From Paludibacteraceae bacterium (GTDB taxonomy: Bacteria; Bacteroidota; Bacteroidia; Bacteroidales; Paludibacteraceae), in contig JAFTSS010000080.1 of assembly GCA_017467185.1 (NCBI GenBank), forward strand, positions 1 to 64,000: a stretch of 64,000 bases of DNA, given 5' to 3'. Below the pieces are notes generated by a model that saw only the letters and a program-made list of their open reading frames with translations, was not told the origin of the DNA and ran no database searches. The translations under genes and the position numbers were made by a program. Below, in pieces: positions 22,737 to 31,187 of the stretch. Each line of letters opens with the position of its first letter. The stretch's first letter is position 1.

Positions 22737-23924
22737 ATGAAAGTATTATTGGTTTCTTTTTATTATCATCCAGAATTGGGTGCTGCTCCTTCTAGAATTA
22801 CTAATATGGCGAATGGTTTGAAACGAGAAGGAGTTGATGTAGATGTGCTTACATGTTTGCCAAATTATCCGAAGGGGAAAATTTTTGAAGGATATAGAGG
22901 TCGAATATCAAAAAAAGAGGTAATAGATGGTATTAATGTTTATCGCTATTGGACTTATGCTTCGGTCTCTAAGAATGTTATTCTTAGAGCTTTTGGTATG
23001 TTGTCTTTTGCATTGGTAATGTGGTTATTTGCTTTTAAACGAAAATTGATATGTAGTTATGACAAGGTTATTGTTCAAAGTCCTCCTTTGTTTGTGCCTT
23101 TGTCGGCTATAATTTTGTTTAAATCTTTGTATAATAGAAAAGTTATATTGAATATTTCAGATTTATGGCCTTTGTCTGCTGTTGAATTAGGGGCTATGAG
23201 TGAAGGTGGGAAAATGCATAAAATTTTTTCATGGATTGAGCGTTTTATTTATCGTAAATCTGATGCTATTTTGGGGCAATCGAATGAGATATTAAGACAT
23301 ATAAATGAATTTGAATCGCCAAAGTATAAATTTTTATATAGAAATTTGCAAAAATATGACGTTAATGTTGAATTTCATAAGAAGGGTGAGGTTGTTAAAA
23401 TCGTTTATGCTGGTTTGCTTGGTGTTGCTCAAGATATATTAGGAATAATTAAAAACATTGATTTTAAAGGGCTAGGGGTTGAGTTCCATTTGTATGGTGG
23501 AGGAAATCAAACAAATAGTATTGTTGAATATATCAATAATAATTCTTGTAATGTTTTTTATCATGGATATGTAGATAAGTCTCAAATGGCTAATGAATTA
23601 GCAAAGTATGATGTGTCTATAGTGCCATTGGTGGTAAGAATTAAAGGTGCTGTTCCATCAAAAATATTTGATATTATTCCTATGGGAATGCCTGTATTAT
23701 TTTGTGGCGGAGGTGAAGGCGCTGAAATTGTGAAAGAATATAATTTGGGATATGTTTCTGAGCCACAGGATTATAAGGCGCTTTCTGAAAATATAGCACG
23801 ATTAAAATCATTGTCTGATGAGGAGTATATTTTATTATCGAAAAATTGTGTAAAGGCATCTAAATCAGATTTTGATTTTGATGTACAAATGAAAAAAACA
23901 TTTGATTTTATTTCTAGTATATAG
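22737..23924 (+). CDS. wbuB: WbuB-like family 4 glycosyltransferase
   Basis: 395 residues. MKVLLVSFYYHPELGAAPSR, VDVLTCLPNYPKGKIFEGYRG, VQSPPLFVPL and LNISDLWPLSAVELGAM are characteristic of the WbuB subfamily, named from L-fucosamine (FucNAc) transferases that usually act second, after the WecA-like enzyme. C-terminal GT4 domain: YAGLLGVAQDI and the VPSKIFDIIPMGMPVLFCG segment. The ATG at 22737 gives the conserved N-terminus. It is followed by the NAD-dependent epimerase typical of this cassette. Confidence 0.8.
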   Translation: MKVLLVSFYYHPELGAAPSRITNMANGLKREGVDVDVLTCLPNYPKGKIFEGYRGRISKKEVIDGINVYRYWTYASVSKNVILRAFGMLSFALVMWLFAFKRKLICSYDKVIVQSPPLFVPLSAIILFKSLYNRKVILNISDLWPLSAVELGAMSEGGKMHKIFSWIERFIYRKSDAILGQSNEILRHINEFESPKYKFLYRNLQKYDVNVEFHKKGEVVKIVYAGLLGVAQDILGIIKNIDFKGLGVEFHLYGGGNQTNSIVEYINNNSCNVFYHGYVDKSQMANELAKYDVSIVPLVVRIKGAVPSKIFDIIPMGMPVLFCGGGEGAEIVKEYNLGYVSEPQDYKALSENIARLKSLSDEEYILLSKNCVKASKSDFDFDVQMKKTFDFISSI

Positions 23925-23950
23925 TGTAATCTTAAACTTTGTTTTTGTGT

Positions 23951-24940
23951 ATGAATGTAACTTTGATTGGTGCGAGTGGATTTGTTGGAACAAGATTGCT
24001 CGATTTGTTAAAAGGGGAAGACTATAGTCTTAAAAACATTGATTTATTACCAAGTCATTTTTTCAATGATTTAACAACAATTGGTGATGTTCGTAATGTT
24101 GAACAGATGAAAGAAATGTTGAAAGGTTCAGATCTTGTAGTTCTTTTAGCTGCTCAACATAGGGATGATGTCACTCCTATATCTCTGTATTATGATACTA
24201 ATGTAGGTGGAATGAAATCAACATTAGAGGCTATGGAATGTAATGGTATTAAACGATTAGTGTTTTTTTCATCTGTTGCGGTTTATGGATTGAATAAAGA
24301 AAATCCTAATGAAGAACATCCTAAAGATCCGTTTAATCATTATGGTAAATCAAAATGGGAAGCTGAACAGGTTCTACAAGAATGGTATAAAACTCATCAA
24401 GATTGGAATATTGATATTATAAGGCCAACTGTTATTTTTGGAGAAAGAAATAGGGGTAATGTTTATAATTTATTGCATCAGATATCAGGGGGTAAGTTTT
24501 TGATGGTTGGTAGTGGTTGTAATAAAAAATCAATGGCGTATGTGGGAAATATAGTTGCTTTTGTAAAATATATGATTGATAATGTAAATCAAGGCTATAA
24601 TGTATTCAACTATATTGATAAACCTGATTTTACAATGAATGAATTAGTTGGTTTAGTTGAAAAGGTTTTAAATAAAAAAATTCCTAAAGTACACTTCCCT
24701 TATTGGATTGGTATGTGTGGTGGCTATTGTTTTGACTTATTGGCTAAATTGACAGGTAAAAAATTATCAATTAGTTCTGTTCGTGTAAAAAAATTCTGTG
24801 CGACAACAGAATATGATGCAACTAAAGTTCAAAGTACTGATTTTAAAGCTCCATTTTCTCTTGGAGAGGGATTGTCTCGAACTTTAGAGTTTGAGTTTAT
24901 TAAACCAAAAACAGATGATGTTGTTTTTAAATCTGAGTAA
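23951..24940 (+). CDS. NAD-dependent epimerase/dehydratase (WbuB-associated)
   Basis: About 329 residues. Rossmann motif GASGFVG (6-12), VFFSSVAVYG with the SDR serine, and YGKSKWEAE containing the YxxxK pair, then IIRPTVIFGERN. In Bacteroidales capsule loci this gene regularly follows wbuB and is thought to reduce or epimerise C4 of the 6-deoxy-HexNAc used by the WecA-like enzyme. ATG at 23951 is chosen because it begins the Rossmann strand MNVTLIGASG. The stop is 17 bp before wecB. Confidence 0.8.
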   Translation: MNVTLIGASGFVGTRLLDLLKGEDYSLKNIDLLPSHFFNDLTTIGDVRNVEQMKEMLKGSDLVVLLAAQHRDDVTPISLYYDTNVGGMKSTLEAMECNGIKRLVFFSSVAVYGLNKENPNEEHPKDPFNHYGKSKWEAEQVLQEWYKTHQDWNIDIIRPTVIFGERNRGNVYNLLHQISGGKFLMVGSGCNKKSMAYVGNIVAFVKYMIDNVNQGYNVFNYIDKPDFTMNELVGLVEKVLNKKIPKVHFPYWIGMCGGYCFDLLAKLTGKKLSISSVRVKKFCATTEYDATKVQSTDFKAPFSLGEGLSRTLEFEFIKPKTDDVVFKSE

Positions 24941-24956
24941 AAATAGTTTTATTTGT

Positions 24957-26078
24957 ATGAAAAAAATTATCGTTGTGGCGGGTGCTCGCCCTAATTTTAT
25001 GAAAATTGCTCCGCTTATGCATGCTTTGGCTGGGCATAAGGAAATTGAAACAGTGTTGGTGCATACAGGTCAACACTATGACGTGAAAATGTCGGGTCAG
25101 TTTTTCGAAGAACTCAATATACCTCATCCTCATGTGAACCTCGAAGTGGGCTCGGCTTCGCAAGCGGTGCAGACTGCTCGTATCATGGAGCGTTTCGAAA
25201 AGGTGTGCCTTGATGAACGTCCTGATGCTGTGCTTGTGGTGGGTGATGTGACTTCGACTGCTGCATGTACGCTCGTGGCGGCTAAACTCGAAATCAAAAC
25301 TATCCACTATGAGGCTGGGCTCCGTAGTCGCGACCGCTCGATGCCTGAAGAAATCAACCGCCTCGTGACTGACTCTATATCGGATCTTTTCCTCACTACT
25401 TCGGTAGATGCCGATGATAACCTATTGAAAGAGGGTGTGCCTGCCGAGAAAATCGAAATGGTGGGTAACCTTATGATCGACTCGCTCGTGGCTAATCGCG
25501 ATAAGGCTTCGGCTTCGGCTCTCAACTTCCAACTTCTTAACCGCAACAAAGAGATTTGCTTTGGTGAGGATTTCAAACGTGGTGCGTATGGGGTAATGAC
25601 TTTCCATCGCCCTGGCAATGTAGATGATAAGGCATCGTTGGAGCGTTTGGTTGAAATATGGGGCGAGGTGTCGAAACGTGTGCCTTTGGTCTTCCCTGTG
25701 CACCCTCGCACTTACAAAAATATTCAAGCTTTTGGTCTCCAAGAGAAAATTGATGCTTATGAGCACCTCTATTTCATCGAGCCATTGGGTTATTTGCAAT
25801 TTATTAACCTCGTGCAAAATTCGCAATTCACTTTGACCGATTCGGGTGGTATTCAAGAGGAGACTACTTATCTCAACTTGCCATGTCTCACTGTGCGCCC
25901 TAACACCGAACGCCCTGTGACTGTGTGGGAAGGCTCGAACAAGCTCATCACTATCGACGATATCTTGCCAGAAGTAGCCCTCATACTTGACGGCAAAGGT
26001 AAATGTGGTCACACCCCAAAATTCTGGGACGGCGACGCTGCTAAAAGAATCGTGGCAAAACTTGAAAAGTGGCTTTGA
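24957..26078 (+). CDS. wecB: UDP-N-acetylglucosamine 2-epimerase, non-hydrolysing
   Basis: 373 residues, GT-B-like fold. GARPNFMKIAPL, HTGQHYD, GDVTSTAA, HYEAGLRS and PEEINR are the family signatures; HPRT and DSGGIQEE lie in the C-terminal domain. It interconverts UDP-GlcNAc and UDP-ManNAc; a WbpI role on a diamino-uronic acid is also possible in this context. The codons (CTC, GTG, TCG, CGC rich) are clearly less AT-rich than those of the genes upstream, resembling chromosomal core genes of the window. ATG at 24957 starts the conserved first strand. Confidence 0.9.
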   Translation: MKKIIVVAGARPNFMKIAPLMHALAGHKEIETVLVHTGQHYDVKMSGQFFEELNIPHPHVNLEVGSASQAVQTARIMERFEKVCLDERPDAVLVVGDVTSTAACTLVAAKLEIKTIHYEAGLRSRDRSMPEEINRLVTDSISDLFLTTSVDADDNLLKEGVPAEKIEMVGNLMIDSLVANRDKASASALNFQLLNRNKEICFGEDFKRGAYGVMTFHRPGNVDDKASLERLVEIWGEVSKRVPLVFPVHPRTYKNIQAFGLQEKIDAYEHLYFIEPLGYLQFINLVQNSQFTLTDSGGIQEETTYLNLPCLTVRPNTERPVTVWEGSNKLITIDDILPEVALILDGKGKCGHTPKFWDGDAAKRIVAKLEKWL

Positions 26079-26094
26079 TTTAGTTACAAGTTAC

Positions 26095-26330
26095 TAGTGA
26101 AAAATATATCTCCCCTTGTGTCGTGGTGATGCGAGGGGAGATTTTTTTTGTCCTACATAGATTTTGTTAGACAGAATGGCATAAGGACAGAAAATAGTAA
26201 TAAGTAGTAAGTAATAAGTAATAAGACAAATGATGCTGTGATATTCTTTCTATTATCTACTACTTTATATTAATAGATTTATGCCTTCTGAAACCAAAGT
26301 TTCATCTCTGCGAAATAAAGACAGATTTTT
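26095..26330. repeat. Direct repeat C1, after wecB
   Basis: 236 bp, nearly identical to 28057-28296 (isolated single-base differences and small length changes in T runs). Contains a terminator (26108-26149), an octamer segment GACAGAATGGCATAAG, a TAAGTAA heptad run and a C-terminal half with no gene. The pair brackets the second DUF4143 ATPase and the wbuC remnant. The remaining 80 bp to 26410 hold a pyrimidine-rich palindrome-like piece (GTTCTACGGCAGCTCCCC) related to one inside the wzi gene. Confidence 0.92.
26108..26149 (+). terminator. Rho-independent terminator after wecB
   Basis: ATCTCCCCTTG pairs with CGAGGGGAGAT (26132-26142) and is followed by a T run. The same hairpin is in repeat C2 at about 28071-28110. 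Confidence 0.85.
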
Positions 26331-26410
26331 ACTTACTGCGGACGTGATGATGGTTGATAGTCGGCAGATGTACCCCCCCTCCCCAGTTCTACGGCAGCTC
26401 CCCTTTATCT

Positions 26411-27694
26411 TTATGGTTTTAAGCATCCAATTGGTACAACCCAAACTCCATCGTTAGGTCGTTGATATGAATAATCACCAATAGCGGTTAATACCATGAG
26501 GAAAGATGGCATTAGCATCTTGTCTTTGTCTATTTTATTTGCTAAATTGAGTAAAGTCTTTGCTCCTTTTTCTATAAGGTTAGCTCCACCTAATTTTATT
26601 TCTATTAGGCCATATGTGCCATTACGGCGATGTAGTATGGCGTCACACTCTAATCCTGCTGCATTGCGGAAATGAAAAATATTCCCTTGTAGAGCATCTG
26701 CATAGACACGAAGGTCTCGTACTGCCATTGATTCAAAGAAAAGTCCAAAGGTTTGTAAGTCGTTTATCAAGTCGGACGGACCGATGGATAGTGCGCTGAC
26801 GGCTATACTTGGGTCAACAAAATATCGAGTGTCTGAGGTTTGAATAGCGGATTTGCTTCTTAAATTGGGGTTCCATGCGGGCATATCTTCAATGACAAAT
26901 AATTTTTTTAGTGCGTCTATATAGTCTGATACGGTTTCATATGTAATTGATACGTTGTCATTGTTTTTTATGTCATTTGCTAGAAGATTTAAACTAACGC
27001 TACTACCTTGATTTCTAGCATAAGATCGTAGGAGGAGTCTTGTACGTTCACTATTTCGTCTAACATTATCTACACGATGAATATCTGTTTTATAAATGGC
27101 TTCATAATAGTCAAAAGCTTCATCAAGAGCAATGTTTTTGTTTAATAATGTAGCTTTGGGCCATCCTCCTCGACAAATTAGATAAGCAATGTCTTCTAGC
27201 GTCAAATTGTTATTTTGAACTTCTATATTTTTTCCTTCAAATAAGTCATTTAAGCTAACACTGCCATTAGATTCACCCGATTCCCATAAACTCATTGGAC
27301 GCATTGTGATACGACCAATACGGCCAGTTCCACTATGAACGATCTTTTCTTGTTCGATAGGTACACTACTTCCTGTTAGAATAAATTGGCCAACATTTTG
27401 GCGTCGATCAACTTCTGAGCGTACCATATCCCATAGAGATGGAACTGTTTGCCATTCATCAATTAAGCGAGGTGTATCACCTAATAATAATGATTTGGGG
27501 TTGACTTGTAGTGCTATTTGTGCATTTGATAATATGATACTATCTCCTAAATCTAATATACTTTTTGCGTATTGTTTTGCTGTTGTTGTTTTTCCGCACC
27601 ATTTAGGTCCTTCAATAAGAATAGCTCCTTTGCCTTGCAGACGGCGTTCAAGGATTAAATCAGTAATTCTTTTTTTATATAAAATGTTGGTCAT
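26411..27694 (-). CDS. AAA_14 ATPase with DUF4143 domain (copy 2)
   Basis: 427 residues on the minus strand. Walker A GPKWCGKTT, RLIDEWQTVPSLWD as the Walker B/D region, FILTGSS sensor, GRIGRITMRPMSL, and a C-terminal DUF4143 nuclease-like part with GLECDAILHRRNGTYGLIEIKLGG (Asp, then E-x-K). ATG at 27694 (MTNILYKKRI) is preferred to the longer open frame because the family starts there. It opposes wecB and is preceded by three copies of a 15-bp repeat at 27751-27811 with period 23. It lies with the wbuC remnant between repeats C1 and C2. Confidence 0.87.
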   Translation of the reverse strand: MTNILYKKRITDLILERRLQGKGAILIEGPKWCGKTTTAKQYAKSILDLGDSIILSNAQIALQVNPKSLLLGDTPRLIDEWQTVPSLWDMVRSEVDRRQNVGQFILTGSSVPIEQEKIVHSGTGRIGRITMRPMSLWESGESNGSVSLNDLFEGKNIEVQNNNLTLEDIAYLICRGGWPKATLLNKNIALDEAFDYYEAIYKTDIHRVDNVRRNSERTRLLLRSYARNQGSSVSLNLLANDIKNNDNVSITYETVSDYIDALKKLFVIEDMPAWNPNLRSKSAIQTSDTRYFVDPSIAVSALSIGPSDLINDLQTFGLFFESMAVRDLRVYADALQGNIFHFRNAAGLECDAILHRRNGTYGLIEIKLGGANLIEKGAKTLLNLANKIDKDKMLMPSFLMVLTAIGDYSYQRPNDGVWVVPIGCLKP

Positions 27695-27750
27695 ATTATG
27701 GATGTTTTTAAGACGATGCGAAGTTACAAAAAAACAGTGAATTATACAAG

Positions 27751-27811
27751 TTATTCCGCAATTTTTTGGTTTTTTATTCCGCAATTTTTTGTTTTTTTAT
27801 TCCGCAATTTT
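27751..27811. repeat. Three tandem copies of TTATTCCGCAATTTT upstream of ATPase 2
   Basis: Exact copies at 27751-27765, 27774-27788 and 27797-27811, period 23. In the direction of the ATPase gene they read AAAATTGCGGAATAA and lie 57-117 bp before its ATG; a near-consensus -7 box (TAACTTCG on the minus strand, 27718-27725) lies between them and the gene. Confidence 0.92.
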
Positions 27812-27822
27812 GTATTAGAAAT

Positions 27823-28002
27823 AAATTTTATGATGGTGAGAGAAAGGAGTTCGAGTGTTTTGCTCTTGGTTTTGCAAGTGGTATGTATGCTGTGAATGTG
27901 CCTATTGGGCAATGGCATAACCTCGAAGTTATAGAACCTGCTGTAATCTTTGAAGCTAAAGATGGCGCTTATGCGCCTCTTACAGAAGAGGATGTTATTT
28001 AA
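27823..28002 (+). pseudogene. wbuC: wbuC remnant (cupin-fold metalloprotein, 3' end only)
   Basis: The frame reads FYDGERKEFECFALG, then MYAVNVPIGQWHNLEVIEP and AVIFEAKDGAYAPLTEEDV to a stop at 28000-28002, matching the C-terminal half of WbuC cupin proteins (the GxWH metal-site His and the EAKDGxYxP end). The N-terminal half is missing; the frame runs straight into the repeat array of the ATPase gene at 27811. The ATPase unit therefore appears to have replaced or cut away the start of wbuC, which normally accompanies wbuB. Confidence 0.78.
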
Positions 28003-28056
28003 CTCACTTCGGGAGTGTCTAAGCTCGAAAGTCAATGGTCGAATGTCGATAGTCAA

Positions 28057-28296
28057 TAGTGAAAAATATATCTCCCCTCGTGTCGTGGTGATGCGAGGGG
28101 AGATTTTTTTTTTTGTCCTACATGGATTTTGTTAGACAGAATGACATAAGGACAGAAAATAGTAATAAGTAGTAAGTAATAAGTAATAAGACAAATGATG
28201 CTGTGATATTCTTTCTATTATCTACTACTTTATATTAATAGATTTATGCCTTGCTGAAACTAAAGTTTCATCTCTGCGAAATAAAGACAGATTTTT
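28057..28296. repeat. Direct repeat C2, after wbuC remnant
   Basis: 240-bp second copy of 26095-26330 in the same orientation. It includes a terminator hairpin (ATCTCCCCTCG with CGAGGGGAGAT and a long T run). Just before it, 28030-28059 is a heptad run of GTCAATG/GTCGAAT/GTCGATA/GTCAATA. Confidence 0.92.
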
Positions 28297-28386
28297 TGTT
28301 TGCTTGGGTTAATAGTTAGTGGACAATAGATAATAGTTGAAGGTTGTAAAGCAGAGAATTTGCTGTAAATTGGTAAAAAACTTGCT

Positions 28387-28421
28387 AAAACTTGCTAATT
28401 TTGCAAAAATTAGCAAGTTTT
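28387..28421. promoter_or_regulatory. Perfect 16-bp inverted repeat (operator-like) upstream of fic
   Basis: AAAACTTGCTAATTTT, three bases, AAAATTAGCAAGTTTT. A further direct copy of ACTTGCTAA precedes it at 28379-28388. It ends 25 bp before the fic -7 box, so a regulator bound here would touch the promoter. Confidence 0.75.
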
Positions 28422-28446
28422 ATTAGGTTTATTGGATGTTTTTTTG

Positions 28447-28454
28447 TACCTTTG
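28447..28454 (+). promoter_or_regulatory. fic promoter -7 box
   Basis: TACCTTTG, 26 bp before the ATG at 28481; supports that start over an upstream in-frame one at 28436. Confidence 0.6.
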
Positions 28455-28480
28455 TGGGCAAAATTAAATATTATAATGTT

Positions 28481-29788
28481 ATGTTTGAATCTGCACCATT
28501 GATAGAAAAAGATGTTTACATCAAAGCATTGATGGGTGAAACATCGGAAGAGGCTAATGATATTGTTGATAAGATTAATGAGAAGTATGAGTATTGGGAT
28601 AAGGTGAAATATAAGCCTCTTTCTGGTGGTTATACTTCGCAACAATTGTGGTCGCATGTTAAGGCTTCGCGTGCATTGGGAGCTAAAACTATATGGGCGA
28701 AATATGGCATAAAGCTTTCGGTGACGAATAAAATGCAACAGATGTGTCATGACTTTGATATGATTTTTGGAAGTTTTTGGGAGTTGGATACAATGCCTCA
28801 AACAGCAGATAAGAAGAGATATTTGGCTAGTTCGTTGATGGAGGAGGCTATTTTTTCGAGTCAGATGGAAGGCGCTGTGACTACTCGTGCCGTGGCGAAA
28901 GAGATGCTGAAAAAGGGTATTTCTCCTCAAAATAAATCGCAGCAGATGATATCCAACAATTATAAAACTATATGTTATATTGTAGAGCATAAAGATGAGC
29001 CTCTTACGGCAGAAAATATACGTTTGATTCATAGCTTGATGACTAATAAAACATTGAAAAACGAGGAAGATGTAGGGCGTTTTAGGACAGAGCAGGATGA
29101 TGTAGTGGTTGAAAACCAGTTGACGGGTGATGTGGTGCATACTTCTCCACCTGCTTCTGATTTGGCTGAATTTATTGATGATTTGTGCCAATTTTTTAAT
29201 AATGGGAATGGGAAAGTCTTTATTCATCCAATTATTCGTGGTATAATTGTTCATTTTATGATAGCATATATGCACCCATTTGTGGATGGTAATGGTAGAA
29301 CAGCAAGGGCGTTGTTTTATTGGTATATGCTGAAAGAGAAGTATTGGTTGACTGAATATATGTCGATTTCGAGAGTTATTGCAAATTCGAAACGTAGTTA
29401 TGAAGATGCGCTTCTTTATACTGAATTAGATGGTTGTGATATAGGATATTTTGTTGCTTATAATTTGCGTGTGCTGGATATTTCGTATCGTCAGCTGAAA
29501 GGTTATATTGAGAAGAAGCAGCGAGAAAAGCAAAAGGCAAATATGTTTATTGTGACTAATAGAAATATCAATGAGCGTCAAGCACAAATAATACAATATT
29601 TTGTAGAACATTCTACGGCTGTAGTGACCGTGAAAGATATGCAAAATAGATTTTTGGTTGCATCGATGACTGCTCGGAAGGATTTGGTTGATTTAGTTGA
29701 TAAAGGTTATCTTGTTGAGATAGCTATTAATAAAGTAAAAATGGGCTATATAAAAAGTGATGCATTTGATGAGTTAGTTAGAGTTTGA
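28481..29788 (+). CDS. Fic-domain protein (AMPylase family) with winged-helix C-terminus
   Basis: About 435 residues. The Fic core motif HPFVDGNGRTAR (near residue 264) has the catalytic His and the phosphate-binding GNGR. N-terminal SSQMEG (near residue 125) fits the inhibitory (S/T)xxxE(G/N) motif, making this a class II self-inhibited Fic enzyme. The C-terminal about 90 residues (NINERQAQIIQYF...TVKDMQNRFLVASMTARKDLVDLVDKGYLVE) look like a winged helix that may bind DNA, perhaps the inverted repeat upstream. It probably transfers AMP to a protein hydroxyl. Stand-alone gene with own promoter and terminator. Confidence 0.88.
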   Translation: MFESAPLIEKDVYIKALMGETSEEANDIVDKINEKYEYWDKVKYKPLSGGYTSQQLWSHVKASRALGAKTIWAKYGIKLSVTNKMQQMCHDFDMIFGSFWELDTMPQTADKKRYLASSLMEEAIFSSQMEGAVTTRAVAKEMLKKGISPQNKSQQMISNNYKTICYIVEHKDEPLTAENIRLIHSLMTNKTLKNEEDVGRFRTEQDDVVVENQLTGDVVHTSPPASDLAEFIDDLCQFFNNGNGKVFIHPIIRGIIVHFMIAYMHPFVDGNGRTARALFYWYMLKEKYWLTEYMSISRVIANSKRSYEDALLYTELDGCDIGYFVAYNLRVLDISYRQLKGYIEKKQREKQKANMFIVTNRNINERQAQIIQYFVEHSTAVVTVKDMQNRFLVASMTARKDLVDLVDKGYLVEIAINKVKMGYIKSDAFDELVRV

Positions 29789-29806
29789 TATTTTAATGAT
29801 TTGCTG

Positions 29807-29841
29807 ACTCCGATTTTTTTCACAACGAAAAAAATCGGAGT
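29807..29841 (+). terminator. Terminator after fic
   Basis: ACTCCGATTTTTTT (29807-29820) and AAAAAAATCGGAGT (29828-29841) form a 14-bp perfect stem with a 7-base loop; T-rich on both sides. Confidence 0.8.
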
Positions 29842-29900
29842 TGTTATTTTGTTGTTATTTAGGTATTTATATGTGTATTTTGTGGGATATTGATAAAAAA

Positions 29901-29932
29901 TTTGTCGGTTTTAAAAAAAATATGTACCTTTG
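29901..29932 (+). promoter_or_regulatory. Promoter of the archaeal-type ATPase gene
   Basis: TTTG at 29901-29904 and TACCTTTG at 29925-29932, 20 bp apart: a full match to the consensus. Transcript would start near 29940, giving a leader of about 175 nt. Confidence 0.7.
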
Positions 29933-29939
29933 CAAATTG

Positions 29940-30113
29940 AATTTACGAAGTGAGGCTGCACCTCGGTAATCTAAAATAAATTTTGATTACTCTCGGTTTG
30001 CACTCACTTTGCAAAATAAATTTTGCCAAGTTGAGCTGCACCTCAGCATAGCTCAATAAATTGGCTCTGCATTCGGTTTGCATAAACTTTGTAAACAAAA
30101 TAGATAAAATGAT
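29940..30113 (+). promoter_or_regulatory. Repetitive, foldable 5' leader of the ATPase gene
   Basis: Contains two loose copies of a block: GAGGCTGCACCTC...CTCTCGGTTTGCA (29951-30003) and GAGCTGCACCTCAGC...CATTCGGTTTGCAT (30034-30083). Hairpins visible: GAGG-CTGCA-CCTC, GTAATC...GATTAC (29968-29992) and GCAAAATAAATTTTGC (30011-30026). No gene; role unknown. Confidence 0.6.
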
Positions 30114-31169
30114 ATGATGAATCCATTTAAATTTGGAACTATTGTTGAGAGTAGTTTCTTTACAGATAGAAGAATTGAGTTGCAACAGATAAAATCTGTA
30201 TTAAATAGTGAGAACCATTTAATATTGATTAGTCCTCGTCGTTTTGGAAAAACTTCGTTGGTGGTGAAGGCTTTGCAAGAATCGGAACGTAAGCATATTA
30301 TGATTAATTTGCAAAGTGTGGTGAGTGTGGAAGATTTTGCAAGTAGATTGTTGAAAGAGGTTTTTAAGATATACAAGTTTGAAAAACTTAAATATATGAT
30401 TAAAAATTTTAGAGTTGTACCTACTCTTTCAATTAATCCGATGACGGATGGGGTGGATGTCGCAATACAACCAATGGTGGATAGTAGGGTGATGATTGAG
30501 GATGTTTTTTCGCTTTTGCAGATGTTGGCAACTGAAAATGATAGACTTATTGTGGTGTTTGACGAATTTCAAGAGATTAAGGCTATTGATAAAAATCTTG
30601 ACCGTGTGTTGAGGTCAATTATACAATTGCATAAAAATATTAATTATTTGTTTTTGGGGAGTCAGGAATCGATGATGCGTGAGATTTTTGAAAAAAAGAA
30701 GTCGCCTTTTTTCCATTTTGGACAGTTGCTGAATCTTGATAAAATCCCATATGAAGATTTTAAGTTATATTTGTATGATAGGTTGAGCTTTATGGATGAT
30801 GCTGATAGAGTGTGTGATGAGATATTGGATTTTACGAAATGTCACCCATACTACACGCAACAATTGGCTTCGCAGGTATGGGAGAAAGGGAAAAATGGTG
30901 AAATGGAGAATATTGTTGAGGAAGCAATAAATAGATTGTTGGAGTTTCATGACTTGAATTTTGAGCGTATTTGGCTGAATTTTAATAATACGGATAAGCG
31001 TATTTTGATTTGGTTGGCAAACAATAATAAACCGTATACTTTGTTGGGTATTGCTCAAAGTACGATTTCTAGTTCGTTGAAGAGAATGCTAAAAGATGGT
31101 TATGTGATAAAGACCACTGAGTATGAGGTGGAGGACCCGTTTTTTAGAAATTGGATTTTGTCTCGTTAA
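30114..31169 (+). CDS. Archaeal-ATPase-type P-loop NTPase (AAA family)
   Basis: 351 residues. Walker A SPRRFGKTSLV (near 40-50), Walker B LIVVFDEFQEI, sensor FLGSQESMM, then PYEDFKLYLYDRL and a C-terminal winged helix (TLLGIAQSTISSSLKRMLKDGYV...VEDPFFRNWI). This is the pattern of the 'archaeal ATPase' (PF01637) family, relatives of STAND NTPases, abundant in Bacteroidales genomes with no clear role. It has its own promoter and a long structured leader. It has no DUF4143 domain, so it differs from the three DUF4143 loci. Confidence 0.82.
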   Translation: MMNPFKFGTIVESSFFTDRRIELQQIKSVLNSENHLILISPRRFGKTSLVVKALQESERKHIMINLQSVVSVEDFASRLLKEVFKIYKFEKLKYMIKNFRVVPTLSINPMTDGVDVAIQPMVDSRVMIEDVFSLLQMLATENDRLIVVFDEFQEIKAIDKNLDRVLRSIIQLHKNINYLFLGSQESMMREIFEKKKSPFFHFGQLLNLDKIPYEDFKLYLYDRLSFMDDADRVCDEILDFTKCHPYYTQQLASQVWEKGKNGEMENIVEEAINRLLEFHDLNFERIWLNFNNTDKRILIWLANNNKPYTLLGIAQSTISSSLKRMLKDGYVIKTTEYEVEDPFFRNWILSR

Positions 31170-31187
31170 TTTTATTTTTTTGTTAAG

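Noticed and set aside
25422-26012. Open frames opposite wecB
   Set aside because: Shadows produced by the GC-richer codons of wecB; no motifs.
28385-29275. Long minus-strand open frame opposite fic
   Set aside because: Shadow of the Fic coding sequence, with unlikely composition (very rich in His, Ile, Arg).
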